Assembly (NCBI GenBank): GCA_949316495.1
Contig: OX439006.1
Location: 48,401,939-48,465,938, forward strand
Reading direction: 5' to 3'
DNA length: 64,000 bases
Source: Amphiduros pacificus
Lineage: Eukaryota > Annelida > Polychaeta > Phyllodocida > Hesionidae
A model generated the notes under the pieces. That model saw nothing but the letters and a program-made list of their open reading frames with translations, was not told where the DNA came from and did no database searches. The position numbers and the translations under genes are program-made. Of this stretch, positions 50,101 to 64,000 are shown in pieces (positions within the stretch are counted from its first letter, which is position 1; the number at the start of each line of letters is the position of its first letter).

Positions 50101-53100
50101 AATATCGTCATTACGTGTGTCGTAGTCGGTCTTATGTCCTGTTGTCTGTGTCCCTTGGTTGTCTGTTCTGTTTTTCTATATTGTTTTCAAATTCCATAAC
50201 TGTTTACAATAACTCAGTTGTATTCACAAAATGGTAACTTACAAACATATATCTTTTGGTTAATATTTGAATAGATACTCACTTCCCAAGCCTTGTTTAG
50301 GTACTCAGGATTACCCTCAAGACATTTAGTGATTCTGGCAACCTCATCCTTATTGAAAAGTCCTCTGAGATCAAAATATTATGATAAAAATGGATTTACA
50401 ATATTATAATTAAAATATCATGTCAAAATATGCAACATTTAGAGTATTGAAACTGAAACTAGGTAAAATGTGATATATATTTTTTACCTGACGATGAGGC
50501 AGCCATCCCAGTCAAACGCTTGCTTCATCTCAGAGGTCACCTTAAAATCCACTCCTGTATGCACGCACTCTGTACCAATGGGACAGGGAATATATATATA
50601 TATATATATATATACATATTAATGCACATTTTATAATTATAAAAAATGTGATTATACAGAATGGCAAATTGTTTTCTCAGGTTCTGTCAAATCTTGGAGC
50701 ATTATACTCCAAGGGAGTAGCATAGATACACAGTTAAGCGACTTAGTCGTTCAGCGTGATGAGGTTTACATGTAGCCTTTATGGACCTAGATGTACAATA
50801 ACATGAATTTGCCATATTCAACCGGAGATATTTTCTGTTCAACCGATTCATTTCTCCCATATATTGGAGTCTATGTCAATAAAACAGAAGGTTTATCTCA
50901 AATAGGTCTATTTATTTATCATGATTATCAATGTCTAGACTCAACTACAACTTCAAGCAGAATATATTTTATAGACAAGATCTATAAACCTGTTTTTGAT
51001 AGGAACAAAATATTTTTTTCATTTTAGAAACTCTAGTAACTTATCTCGATTTTAGGTGCAAAATAATGAGCAAGCCTGTATAACATCATGGGTGAAAAAT
51101 GAAAGACAGGTGGTTAAATTCCGTCAAACCAAGATAACATCCCTTTCACATTACCTCACGAGGAGTAGGACAGACATTTCAAGGGGTGCTATAACATTTA
51201 ATGCCTCACAGGAAGTAAAAGATATTTTATAGTCAATTCTGGCATATACAGGGAGCCAGTGTAGTTCCTTTATTTTCTCTGATGACATATGATCATATTT
51301 TCTGATCTTGCCTACAACACGTATTGCAGTTTTCTTATGTCAGCATTAGAAAGGACTGCTACGAGACCATTGACATAATCCAGAGTGGATGTGACAAAGG
51401 CATGGGTTAGGATCTCCCCAGCTTTCTCGTCTAGACACTCTCTCTTAGTAACATTGTTCCTAATTTGATGACTTTTTTGCATATCTTGCTGATTTTGAGC
51501 TTTCCTTTCCATTTTGAGTCAAAAGTGATTCATTCCGAGATCAACAACACTCACTCGGTGCAATGTCAGTATCATGAATCCTAACATTATTGAAGTCATG
51601 ACTAGTGGCAGTTTTGTGTCAACATCTCAGTCTTGCAATCAGTATTCTCCTTTTTATTGGAGATTAGAAAGGTACTGACCTCCCTTATGCAGTTATCAAG
51701 TTTATGTCTAGACATGTCTACACGATGTCTATCAATATGGTTCATGGAAATGCAGATCTGGGTATCGTCAGCATAGATATGCCAGTATTTTCTAAGATGT
51801 CAGCCAAGGAAGATGTAAATAGTGAAAAGACTTCACCATTGTTCACAACGCCATCTAGAGGAGAAAAAGGCGACATGCGGCCCATTCCTTCCCAATTTTT
51901 ACCAATTTTCCCAAGGAAGGCCATGCTTGTATTCCTCCATCAATTTAGAGAAATGAAATGTTTCATGAAAATGAGCCAGTGCCTGCAAGATTTAACATCA
52001 TGCAATCGAGTGCAATTACCGTCATGGTCCGAAAGATGTCAATATCCACAACTTTTGACGGAGATTAGGCATGTGACAGCTTTGAGACAACTATTGACAG
52101 TCCAGGGGCCATCATTGAAATATCCACTGGATAATGACTGACTTTTTACTTCTGTGACATCTGGCGGATGACTATTGACACCGATAAGGCAAGGGGTACA
52201 AGGGAAAAGTTGTCAACATCCATCACCTGGTCCCGTACCATTTGAAATTAAGAAAAGGATGGGTACCAGTTATTTAATATTATATTTACTCTGTGGGAAG
52301 TGGAAAGAATAGCTATGTACATGAACTACCTTTTGGCTCTGCTGTAATGGCGAATATTAAAATAGTAGTTTTAAAGATTTCATTTTAACATATCGGCTAA
52401 CAATTTAGGTACAGAAATGATTTTAATATGTATGATATCATGAAAACTAAAGGAATACAATAGTGTATATTACAAATGTGTTCATGTGCACATGTGCGTT
52501 CATGTGGCCATAGTAAAGCAGAATATTGGCTAAGTCTTCTGAGGGGCTGAAACAGAATGGTTCCAACTTAAATGTCAATGAGAAAGGAGTGAACTGTCAG
52601 ATAGTATATCTATTCAAAAGATATCTGATATCTGTATGGGTTACCAACAAATATCATTTCCATCAATTTGAACTTTGAACCTGGGTATTTCTGGACCTAA
52701 TTGGATATTTGCCATGACTCCTTTCAGATGCAATGGTGATTGGGCAAAACAATCTGGAATAAACAAGAAAAAGTGGTGCTCCACATGTAGCACGGATGGG
52801 AAAAAATAACAAACAAAACAAACCTTGCAACAAACAGAACAAAACTTGCAACAAACAGAACAAAAAATAAAATAAACAAAACAAAAATTACAACAAACAA
52901 AACAAACACAAAATGAAATATTATCTTGATTCATCTTTAAAATCATTTAACTTGGTATATGAACGATTTTTTAGCCCAACTTTATGCAAAGATGTGCCTT
53001 TTCAGGCTCGATTATGTAACTTGCCCTAATATTGCTCAGGAGCTAATGCAAATCATTGCTCAGACTTTTGCATGTCATCTCACTTCTAATTGTCCGATTT

Positions 53101-53664
53101 ACACCAAATTTAACTAAACTTACTGATAATTCCTTGTTCTAGCAATTGGGAAGCACTTCCAAGCAATTTAAAAAGATAATTTAATGAAATGATAGGCGAA
53201 CACGATGACATAGTTTTGAATGTTCAGATCTGCTTTGTTCACACACTTCTTTTCTTTTGTTTTACTTGTATTCATATGCTGGGGCGCATGCACAAATTGG
53301 AATCTATCATGCACACGACGAACACTCCACAGTGGCGTCAGTTGCTTTAACAATAATGACCACAGAAAAAACCGAATTACAACCCACAGGATATCACAGA
53401 GTAACACAGATAGTTCCTCTTTTTGACAATGATTGCCTTCCTTTCGGCAATCATTGTCAAAAAAGGAACCATCCGTGTTACAAAAAAACATATGGTCCAC
53501 AGCCTGGACACAAATCTGCAATAACCTAAGATTATTTGTCTGTATAATGATATTGTTCTGCTATGCATTTTGAATTGAGATAATTATATTTAAAACAATT
53601 CAGACTCACCCACAATTTTGCCATCTATCTTGCAGACATCTGGCTTCTTCAAAAAGCTCGACAT
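47128..53664 (-). CDS. PhyH-family Fe(II)/2-oxoglutarate dioxygenase, copy 1
   Basis: Nine coding exons on the minus strand: 53610-53664, 50488-50569, 50283-50364, 49255-49365, 48978-49069, 48762-48852, 48322-48451, 47766-47917, 47128-47256. They add up to 924 bp (307 aa and a stop), with consistent phases and GT-AG borders. Iron ligands are H137 and D139 (in LWHQDYG) and H226 (in [10 protein letters not shown]); R236/R237 would bind 2-oxoglutarate. Other family marks are [32 protein letters not shown] and GDCIFFHC. The closest annotation I recall is 'L-proline trans-4-hydroxylase-like' in marine invertebrates; the substrate cannot be read from sequence. No signal peptide, so probably cytosolic. 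The start follows an intron acceptor about 50 bp upstream, so a 5' UTR exon lies further right. The first intron (3 kb) carries a LINE fragment and a TIR element. Confidence 0.93.
49690..50050. repeat. Minisatellite, 19-bp unit, in PhyH copy 1 intron
   Basis: About 19 copies of tagtggcagtctgtctcct, preceded by more degenerate relatives from about 49480. It lies between two coding exons. The matching intron of copy 2 (60060-60235) holds only a short, degenerate version. The open frame that repeats every 19 residues is a by-product. Confidence 0.95.
50590..50613. repeat. Short (TA)n in PhyH copy 1 first intron
   Basis: About 24 bp of TA just upstream (in gene sense) of the second coding exon's acceptor. 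It marks the left edge of sequence present only in unit 1. Confidence 0.9.
50614..52285. other. Insertion present only in unit 1 (about 1.7 kb)
   Basis: Unit 2 passes directly from its (TA)n tract to the shared sequence ctgtgggaagtggaaagaat, whereas unit 1 has about 1.67 kb between these points. It includes a minus-strand LINE fragment at about 51130-51890. 51890-52285 is unidentified. Confidence 0.8.
51130..51890 (-). mobile_element. Decayed LINE fragment (RT palm and C-terminus)
   Basis: On the minus strand the catalytic motif reads [11 protein letters not shown] (near 51775), followed by a region resembling [14 protein letters not shown], then [25 protein letters not shown] and finally [16 protein letters not shown] near 51250. 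This order is typical of the end of ORF2 in CR1/L2-type LINEs. Frames shift between these pieces, so it is an old copy, 5'-truncated, sitting in the first intron of PhyH copy 1. Confidence 0.8.
52786..53480. mobile_element. TIR-bounded insertion present only in unit 1
   Basis: Unit 2 lacks this block (its sequence runs aatctggaataaa to catgtggtccacagcctgg). The block begins gtagcacggatggg and ends ccatccgtgttac, inverted repeats of about 13 bp. Its right end also forms a hairpin (53400-53479) with arms of about 37 bp around ttcctttc. 52800-52920 is an (ACAAA)-rich run. It has no transposase, so it is probably a non-autonomous DNA transposon. It lies in the first intron of PhyH copy 1. Confidence 0.7.
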
Positions 53665-53716
53665 TTTTAATTGTGACAGCACAATTCTCTGATGGTCTGA
53701 TATCTATTTTTGTATC

Positions 53717-54295
53717 TAAAACATATAAAAATGGTCAGAATACAAGAGTGTAATCATATGTAGTCAGAGCTACATCTGCTGTTGGTAACATCATATCTTT
53801 GAATTTTGCCTTTTATAATGTATCTCATATCTATATAGGTCATAAAATGCATCTCTCCGACCTGTTTGGTTAAAATTCTGGAGGATCACATAACAAGCAC
53901 GCCTCTGAAAAATGGACAATCAAACAGAAATATTACTAATATTCCTTTTTATAGTACACTGTCAATCAGAGGCACATATGCTGAAACCAAATGTGTGTAT
54001 TATAAGAAGTTGTAACCATGCTATTAATAATAGGATTATTCAAATAAAGATGACCAATGTTCATTTATGTCTTATCTCCCTTGTTTTGTTAAAAAACAAA
54101 TGATTTGGATATTGAAACTAGACAACACCATACATACATGCTAGCTGCACAAGACAAATTACACATTAGTAATAACACAAAACAAAACCTTCCATTTTAT
54201 GACACTGAATTAAATAGCATGAATTGAATTACATTGAACACATTTTGGTACTGTGTAATCATATTTGAAGGTCTTTTCTCCTCTGTACATCCCTA
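53717..54295 (-). other. 5' flank of PhyH copy 1
   Basis: The sequence upstream of the start exon is well conserved with unit 2 (61860-62450). The acceptor tatgttttag at 53717-53722 shows that the first exon is non-coding and lies further upstream. I could not locate it or a promoter. Confidence 0.5.
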
Positions 54296-55850
54296 GCACA
54301 AGTCTATTTCACATAGTGTCTTAATCTCATTGGATCTTTTGCTTGGCATCCTTTTGTACCTTCACCGGTCTTTGAACCTTTGCCTGTGTACCCTGACTGA
54401 CCGGTGGTGCACTGACTGGTGGGGCATAAGGTAGTGTTGAAGGGACAGGTGGTGCTGGAACGAGCCTTGGCACCAATCTTACTGGGGGTTCTCACATAGA
54501 CTGTTTGATTTGCAGCTGGTTTTGGCACATTAGTTGTTTGCAAACCCCTGGCATAACTGGTCTGGGGACCAGTGGTGGAATCACTCTGAACACCATTTGG
54601 TGGTGGGCTTGCAGTAAATTATATCCTCTCAAACACCATTTTTTACCAGGAAGGACTGTGGCTCAGGTCCAACAAGAATTATTCTACCTGGATCTGACCA
54701 GCTATATTGTAGCTTTATTCTGGCTGTGTCTCCAACCTCCAGTGGCTCTAGGTCTTTAGTGCTCTTATCATAGCTGGTTTTGTTCATTGACGTGTAATAT
54801 TTCATTCTTTGTTGGATCTTTTTCGTTTTTTTGACTTTTTGAGGTTCGTAACCTGGTTCTTGTGCATCTGCTTATCAGCCTCTGCACTGGTAATCTAACT
54901 ATTGGATTGTGTATTGTTTCTGTGATTTAGTCGAGCTAAACATGGACATTTTTTGTCCTTTTTCAGAACAGTTTGAACTGCTTTTTAAGCAGGATTATTG
55001 CTCTGCACATAGGTATATGAAGAAGTGATAGATTTGAAACCATTGGGCTTGCTGAATTGAGCAAATTCTCTAGATCAATATTGAGGACCATTTTCACTGT
55101 AGAAAGTATCTACTATTTCATGTCTTGCCATATCAGCTATCTATTTTCTTATAATTGTCCTTTCTTCTTACACAAAGTCATGCCAAAATGTTCCTCGTGT
55201 ATCACTACTCTCTCTTAACAAAATACTACTCCTTCATTCTTTTCTGAAATCCCGGTAATTTCTGATAAAATGTGAAACATCTCTTCTCCTCTGGCCATCT
55301 CAGCCATCTGTGATGATTTTCATCAGAGTTTGGATAAATAGGTCTCCAATAATTGTGTATTTCTGGAGCATTGTTTTTTTTTCATCTGTGAATGGGATGA
55401 CTACCATCAGTCCACCATCCACCACATCAGGTTATATGTCTTCCAGAGATGCTCTATTAAAGGCATCTGTCAATGGCACTTCTTTTCCCTTTTTGTACAC
55501 AATTGTTGGGCCCTAGCCTAAGAATTATTCTTTGAAATCTGAGAGCGGCTTTGTGAATTGGCTTAATGTAGATTATTGCAGCCTATGATCTGTTTCTACA
55601 GAAACATATCTCCCAAAAATCATCTTGTGGAATTGTTCACAATTGGAGACTATAGCAGGCATTTCTTTTTCTATCTGGGCATATTTCTGCTGGTTCTGAT
55701 CCAAAGATTTATAAGCATAACAAACTGACTGGTTACTTTGTAGATCTGCTCCAAGGGGGTCTGTAAAACTGTTAAGTACCTCAGTACTGGGGTCTTGATA
55801 AGAATTAAATTTAGTTTGGAGAATGCCGCTCATTTTAGTTCCAACCAGTA
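54296..55850 (-). mobile_element. Ty3/Gypsy LTR-retrotransposon fossil, unit 1
   Basis: The minus strand holds remnants of a Gypsy-type pol region. 55573-55833 has an RNase H-like stretch (SVCYAYKSLDQNQQKYAQIE and YVSVETDHRLQ). Pol-like text lies between, and a Pro/Thr-rich pol tail at 54304-54543 ends PMRLRHYVK. No gag or LTR is recognised here. It is a broken, partial copy with several breaks. Because the same fossil lies in the same place in unit 2, it is older than the segmental duplication. Confidence 0.8.
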
Positions 55851-55900
55851 CCAGGAGACATCCTTTCTTAACAACTCCCTCACAGGGGCTGTGATTTCAG

Positions 55901-56157
55901 ACAATGCTAAACCAATCAGTTAAAGTCAAGTTTAAATACCACCAATTGAATTAATTTTTTTCTTGTTGTATATTCTCTCAAAAGATATCAGCAAATCTGC
56001 AATATAATAAAAACTGAAGTAACATATAATCTCTCATACCAAGTGTATTTGATAGGATGTAATAACCAGATGAAGAAATTACAAATATAGTGAAGAAAGT
56101 GACCTCTGGTTGCAGACAATAGATTTAAACAACCGTTGACTCCCAGATGTCAGCACT
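55901..56157. repeat. Dispersed repeat, second copy, at the unit 1/unit 2 junction
   Basis: Same family and orientation as 33973-34206. It sits exactly between the end of unit 1 and the start of unit 2, and ends three bases before the shared sequence of unit 2 begins. Confidence 0.8.
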
Positions 56158-56311
56158 TCTTCAGTGCACATTTTTGAATGATACATGTTTGACTTTTTAA
56201 TTGAAAAATCTCTTTCCCTTTTTAATTTTTTTAATGTCTGTAATGACTTCCTTTGTTTACAATTTCTTTGTCAATGTAACGTATGACCGCTATTGTTATA
56301 CAATGTTTAAG

Positions 56312-56477
56312 ATATGGAGACCACAAGTGGATGTTGGATGTAGATATGGACTGTGAAGAGTGTGAAGAAGGATGGTTTGAGGTGAAGGCCCTCATCCCCA
56401 CTTCCAGTTGGGAACAGGACATCATTCAAGATGAGCAGTGTGTAGGAGAGGTCGCAGACATAAATTGTAATCACTAA
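56312..56477 (+). pseudogene. Truncated copy of the cysteine-rich gene's last exon
   Basis: It matches 46449-46594 closely (YGDHKWMLDVDMDCEECEEG ...), then 248 bp present in unit 1 (46595-46842) are missing, with a 2-bp AG overlap at the junction. The deletion removes the last third of the exon, including the final cysteines and the original stop. The frame now ends DINCNH. The upstream exon is absent from unit 2, so this piece is probably not expressed. Confidence 0.85.
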
Positions 56478-56733
56478 AACCATCCAATATTTCAGTCTAC
56501 TAAGTATAAATTTATACTATTTGCATAGAAACAATATTATCCTATCACATCAATCTCAATAGTTATATTACACTAAAAAATCATACTGCACTGGTTCTTG
56601 ACAATGTCTTTAAGGTATGGATATATAGTGTTCAGAAAAGAAAAATCATCTCATATTTCTATCTATATCAATGTACAGATATTAGCAATACACAGAAGTT
56701 GTCCTGTAAGTTTAGCATCTAAGATATGGCATC

Positions 56734-61806
<5,073 letters not shown>

Positions 61807-62454
61807 TTTTAATTGTGACAGCACAATTCTTTGATGATCTGATATCTATTTTTGTATCTAAAACATATAAAAATGGTCAGAATACAAGTCTTAGAGAGTA
61901 ATCATATGTAGTCGGAGCATAAAAGTAACATTATTATATCTTTGAACTTTGCCTTTAATAATGTATATTATATCTATATAGGTCATAAAATGCATCTCTC
62001 TGTCCTCTGTGGTTAAACTTTTGGAGGATCACTTAGATGGAGGTCTCAAGCAAGCCTCTGAATAATGTACAATCAAACAGAAATATTACTAATATTCCTT
62101 TTTAAAGTACATAACACACTGTCAATCAGAGGCAAATGTGCTGAAACCAAATGTGTGTAATATAAGAAGTTGCAATGATGCTGTTAATAATATGTTTATT
62201 CAAATAAAGGTGATCAAAGTTCAACTATGTCTTATCTCCCTTGTTTTGTTAATAAACAAATGATTTGGATATTGATATTAGACAACACCATACAGACATT
62301 CTAGCTGACAGATTACATGACAGATTACACATTAGTAATAACACAAAACAAAATCTTTCATTTTATGACACTGAATTAAATAGTACTATGATACCAAACA
62401 CATTTTGGCACTGAACACAATGGTATATGAAGTATATGAAGGTCTTTTCTCCTC

Positions 62455-63678
62455 TGTACATCCCTAGCACAAGTCTATACCACATAGTCTCTAAATCTCA
62501 TAGGAGCCTTTACTAGGCATCCGCAAGACATGGTGATTTGGGTTGGAGTGGAAGGTACCGGTGGGGTAGCTGCAGTTTTCAATGGTACTGGTGCCTTTTA
62601 TACCTTCACCGGTCTTTGAGCCTTTACCTGCATACCCTGACTGACCAGTGGTGCACGGACTGGTGGGGCATAAACTAGTGTTGCAGGGACAGGTAGTGCT
62701 GAAATCAGCCTTGGCACTAATCTTTCAGGGAGTTCTCGTATAGACTGTTTTATTTGCAGCTGGTCTTAGCACATTAGGTTGTGTGCAAACCCCTGGCATA
62801 ACTGGTCACCTGTGGTGGAATCATAAGCCTCTGAACACCATTTGGTGGTGGGCTTGCAGAAAATTATATCCTGCCAATGACCATTTACCAGGAAGGAATG
62901 TGGCTTAGTTCCAACCTGAATTATTCTACCTGGATCTGACCAGCTATTGTGTAGCTTTATTCTGGCTTCTCTCCAACCTTCAGTGGCTCTCGGTCTTTTG
63001 TGCTCTTATCGTAGCTGGTTTGTTCATTGACGTGTTATATTCCATTCTTTGTTGGATCTTTTTGGTTTATTTGGCTTTTAAGGTTCGTAACCTGGTTCTT
63101 GTGCACCTGCTTATCAGCCTCTGCACTGGTAATCTAACTATTGGATTGTGTATTGTTTCTGTGATTTAATAGGGCTAAATATGGACAATTTTTGTCCTTT
63201 TTCAGAACAGTTTGGACTGCTTTCTAAGCAGGATTATTGCTCTGTACATAGGTATATGAAGAAGTGATTGGTTTGAAACCATTGTGCTTGCTGAATTGAG
63301 CAAATTCTCCACATTTGATCCAGTACTGGGTGTGTCTTCTTTGTCTCCTTCTATAGCTTGGCCCTCTATTTCTGACATATAGGACATCTGCAGACCACAT
63401 CTTCTATTTGATGGCTCATTCCTGGCTAGAACACCACATCTCTTCCTCACTTCTTACATAAAGTCATGCCAAAATGTTCCTTGTGTATCACTACTCTCTC
63501 TTTACGAAATACTACTCCTTTAATCTTCTCTGAAATACCAGTAATTTCTTGTACAATGTGAAACATCTCTTCTCATTTGGCCATCTCAGCCATCCATGAT
63601 GATTTTCATCAGAGTTAAGATAACTTGGTCTTCAATAATTGTGTATTTCTGTGAATTTTTCATCTGTGAATGGAATGG
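62455..63678 (-). mobile_element. Ty3/Gypsy LTR-retrotransposon fossil, unit 2
   Basis: Second copy of the fossil at 54296-55850, shared through the segmental duplication. It keeps the Pro/Thr-rich pol tail near 62500-62760 and a cysteine-containing stretch near 63350-63450 that may belong to the integrase zinc-binding region. The RNase H-like part is not present because the match ends at 63678. Broken, with several breaks. Confidence 0.75.
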
Positions 63679-64000
63679 TCTTTCGGGTGGCAGGATTACA
63701 CACCCAGAGACTCTTGAGAATATATAGACAATCATGGACAATCACGGTCTCGGACAGAACGTCATGTACAGAGATTGTGTGTTGCGTGCAGGTTGATGCA
63801 TCGCCTTAACACACCACACTGAGAGATCACGTGCAGGCAAACGAGTCCATGCAAGCTACGTAGGCAAGACGAGTCCATTCGGTGTCGCGTAAGGAAGCCA
63901 CGAAGGCAAGCCCCACACATGACGCTGAGTTATCCTTTAAAAAGGCCCACAACCGTTGAATCTTCAGAGAGAGAGAGCTGAACCTGGAGAGCAGAACCTG
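63679..64000. mobile_element. Possible LTR or other element end, runs off the window
   Basis: Unrelated sequence replaces the unit 1-like sequence from about 63679 (start tctttcgggtggcaggatta). It is more GC-rich than its surroundings. In + orientation a TATA-like tttaaaaaggcccac near 63937 is followed by a (GA)n run, a layout seen in LTRs. No second LTR or coding part is in the window, so family, orientation and state cannot be judged. Confidence 0.35.

Larger units (their letters stand above)
46299..55370. repeat. Tandem segmental duplication, unit 1
   Basis: Unit 1 matches unit 2 (56160-63678) in the same order and orientation: last exon of the cysteine-rich gene, all nine PhyH exons with their introns, the 5' flank and a Ty3/Gypsy fossil. 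Introns remain alignable by eye. The offset between the units drifts between about 8.1 and 10.6 kb because of later insertions on each side. Confidence 0.93.

Noticed and set aside
49885-50199. Open frame with a 19-residue repeat
   Set aside because: It comes from the 19-bp minisatellite inside a PhyH intron.

Overview
This is animal DNA: AT-rich, split genes with GT-AG introns, LINEs, a tRNA-like SINE, MITE-like elements, minisatellites and long (TA)n tracts. The Shaw-type potassium channel, the PhyH-family dioxygenase genes and the SINE style fit a marine invertebrate, most likely a lophotrochozoan such as a mollusc. That placement is inference.

Layout. 1-17.7 kb has no gene I can support. 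It holds a cluster of minisatellites (25-, about 40-, 42- and 33-bp units, 2.9-8.0 kb), a long foldback at 14.05-14.30 kb and a perfect inverted repeat around a (TA)n tract at 17.1-17.28 kb. 17.77-30.96 kb (+ strand) is the 3' half of a Shaw/Kv3-type voltage-gated K+ channel gene: one large exon from S1 past S6, then small C-terminal exons all joined in phase 1. Several candidate cassettes and alternative last exons lie between them. 31-38.5 kb is non-coding, with a 417-bp TIR element at 36.2 kb and one copy of a dispersed repeat at 34 kb.

38.7-43.9 kb is a LINE of the CR1/L2 group in two convergent pieces: the reverse-transcriptase half on + and ORF1 plus the endonuclease half on -. The pieces fit one element whose 3' half was inverted after insertion.

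45.9-64 kb is a roughly 8-10 kb tandem segmental duplication. Each unit carries, left to right, the last exon of an unidentified cysteine-rich gene on + (intact in unit 1, shortened by a deletion in unit 2), a complete nine-exon PhyH-family 2-oxoglutarate dioxygenase gene on - (both copies open, 307 aa, about 90% identical by my reading) and a decayed Ty3/Gypsy fossil. Unit 1 later gained a LINE fragment and a TIR element. Unit 2 gained a SINE, a large (TA)n expansion and, at the right edge, a new element that may be an LTR.

I saw no CRISPR array, operon or other prokaryotic system. The most interesting items are the C-terminal splicing options of the Shaw channel, the inverted LINE and the duplicated dioxygenase locus, whose insertions date one another.
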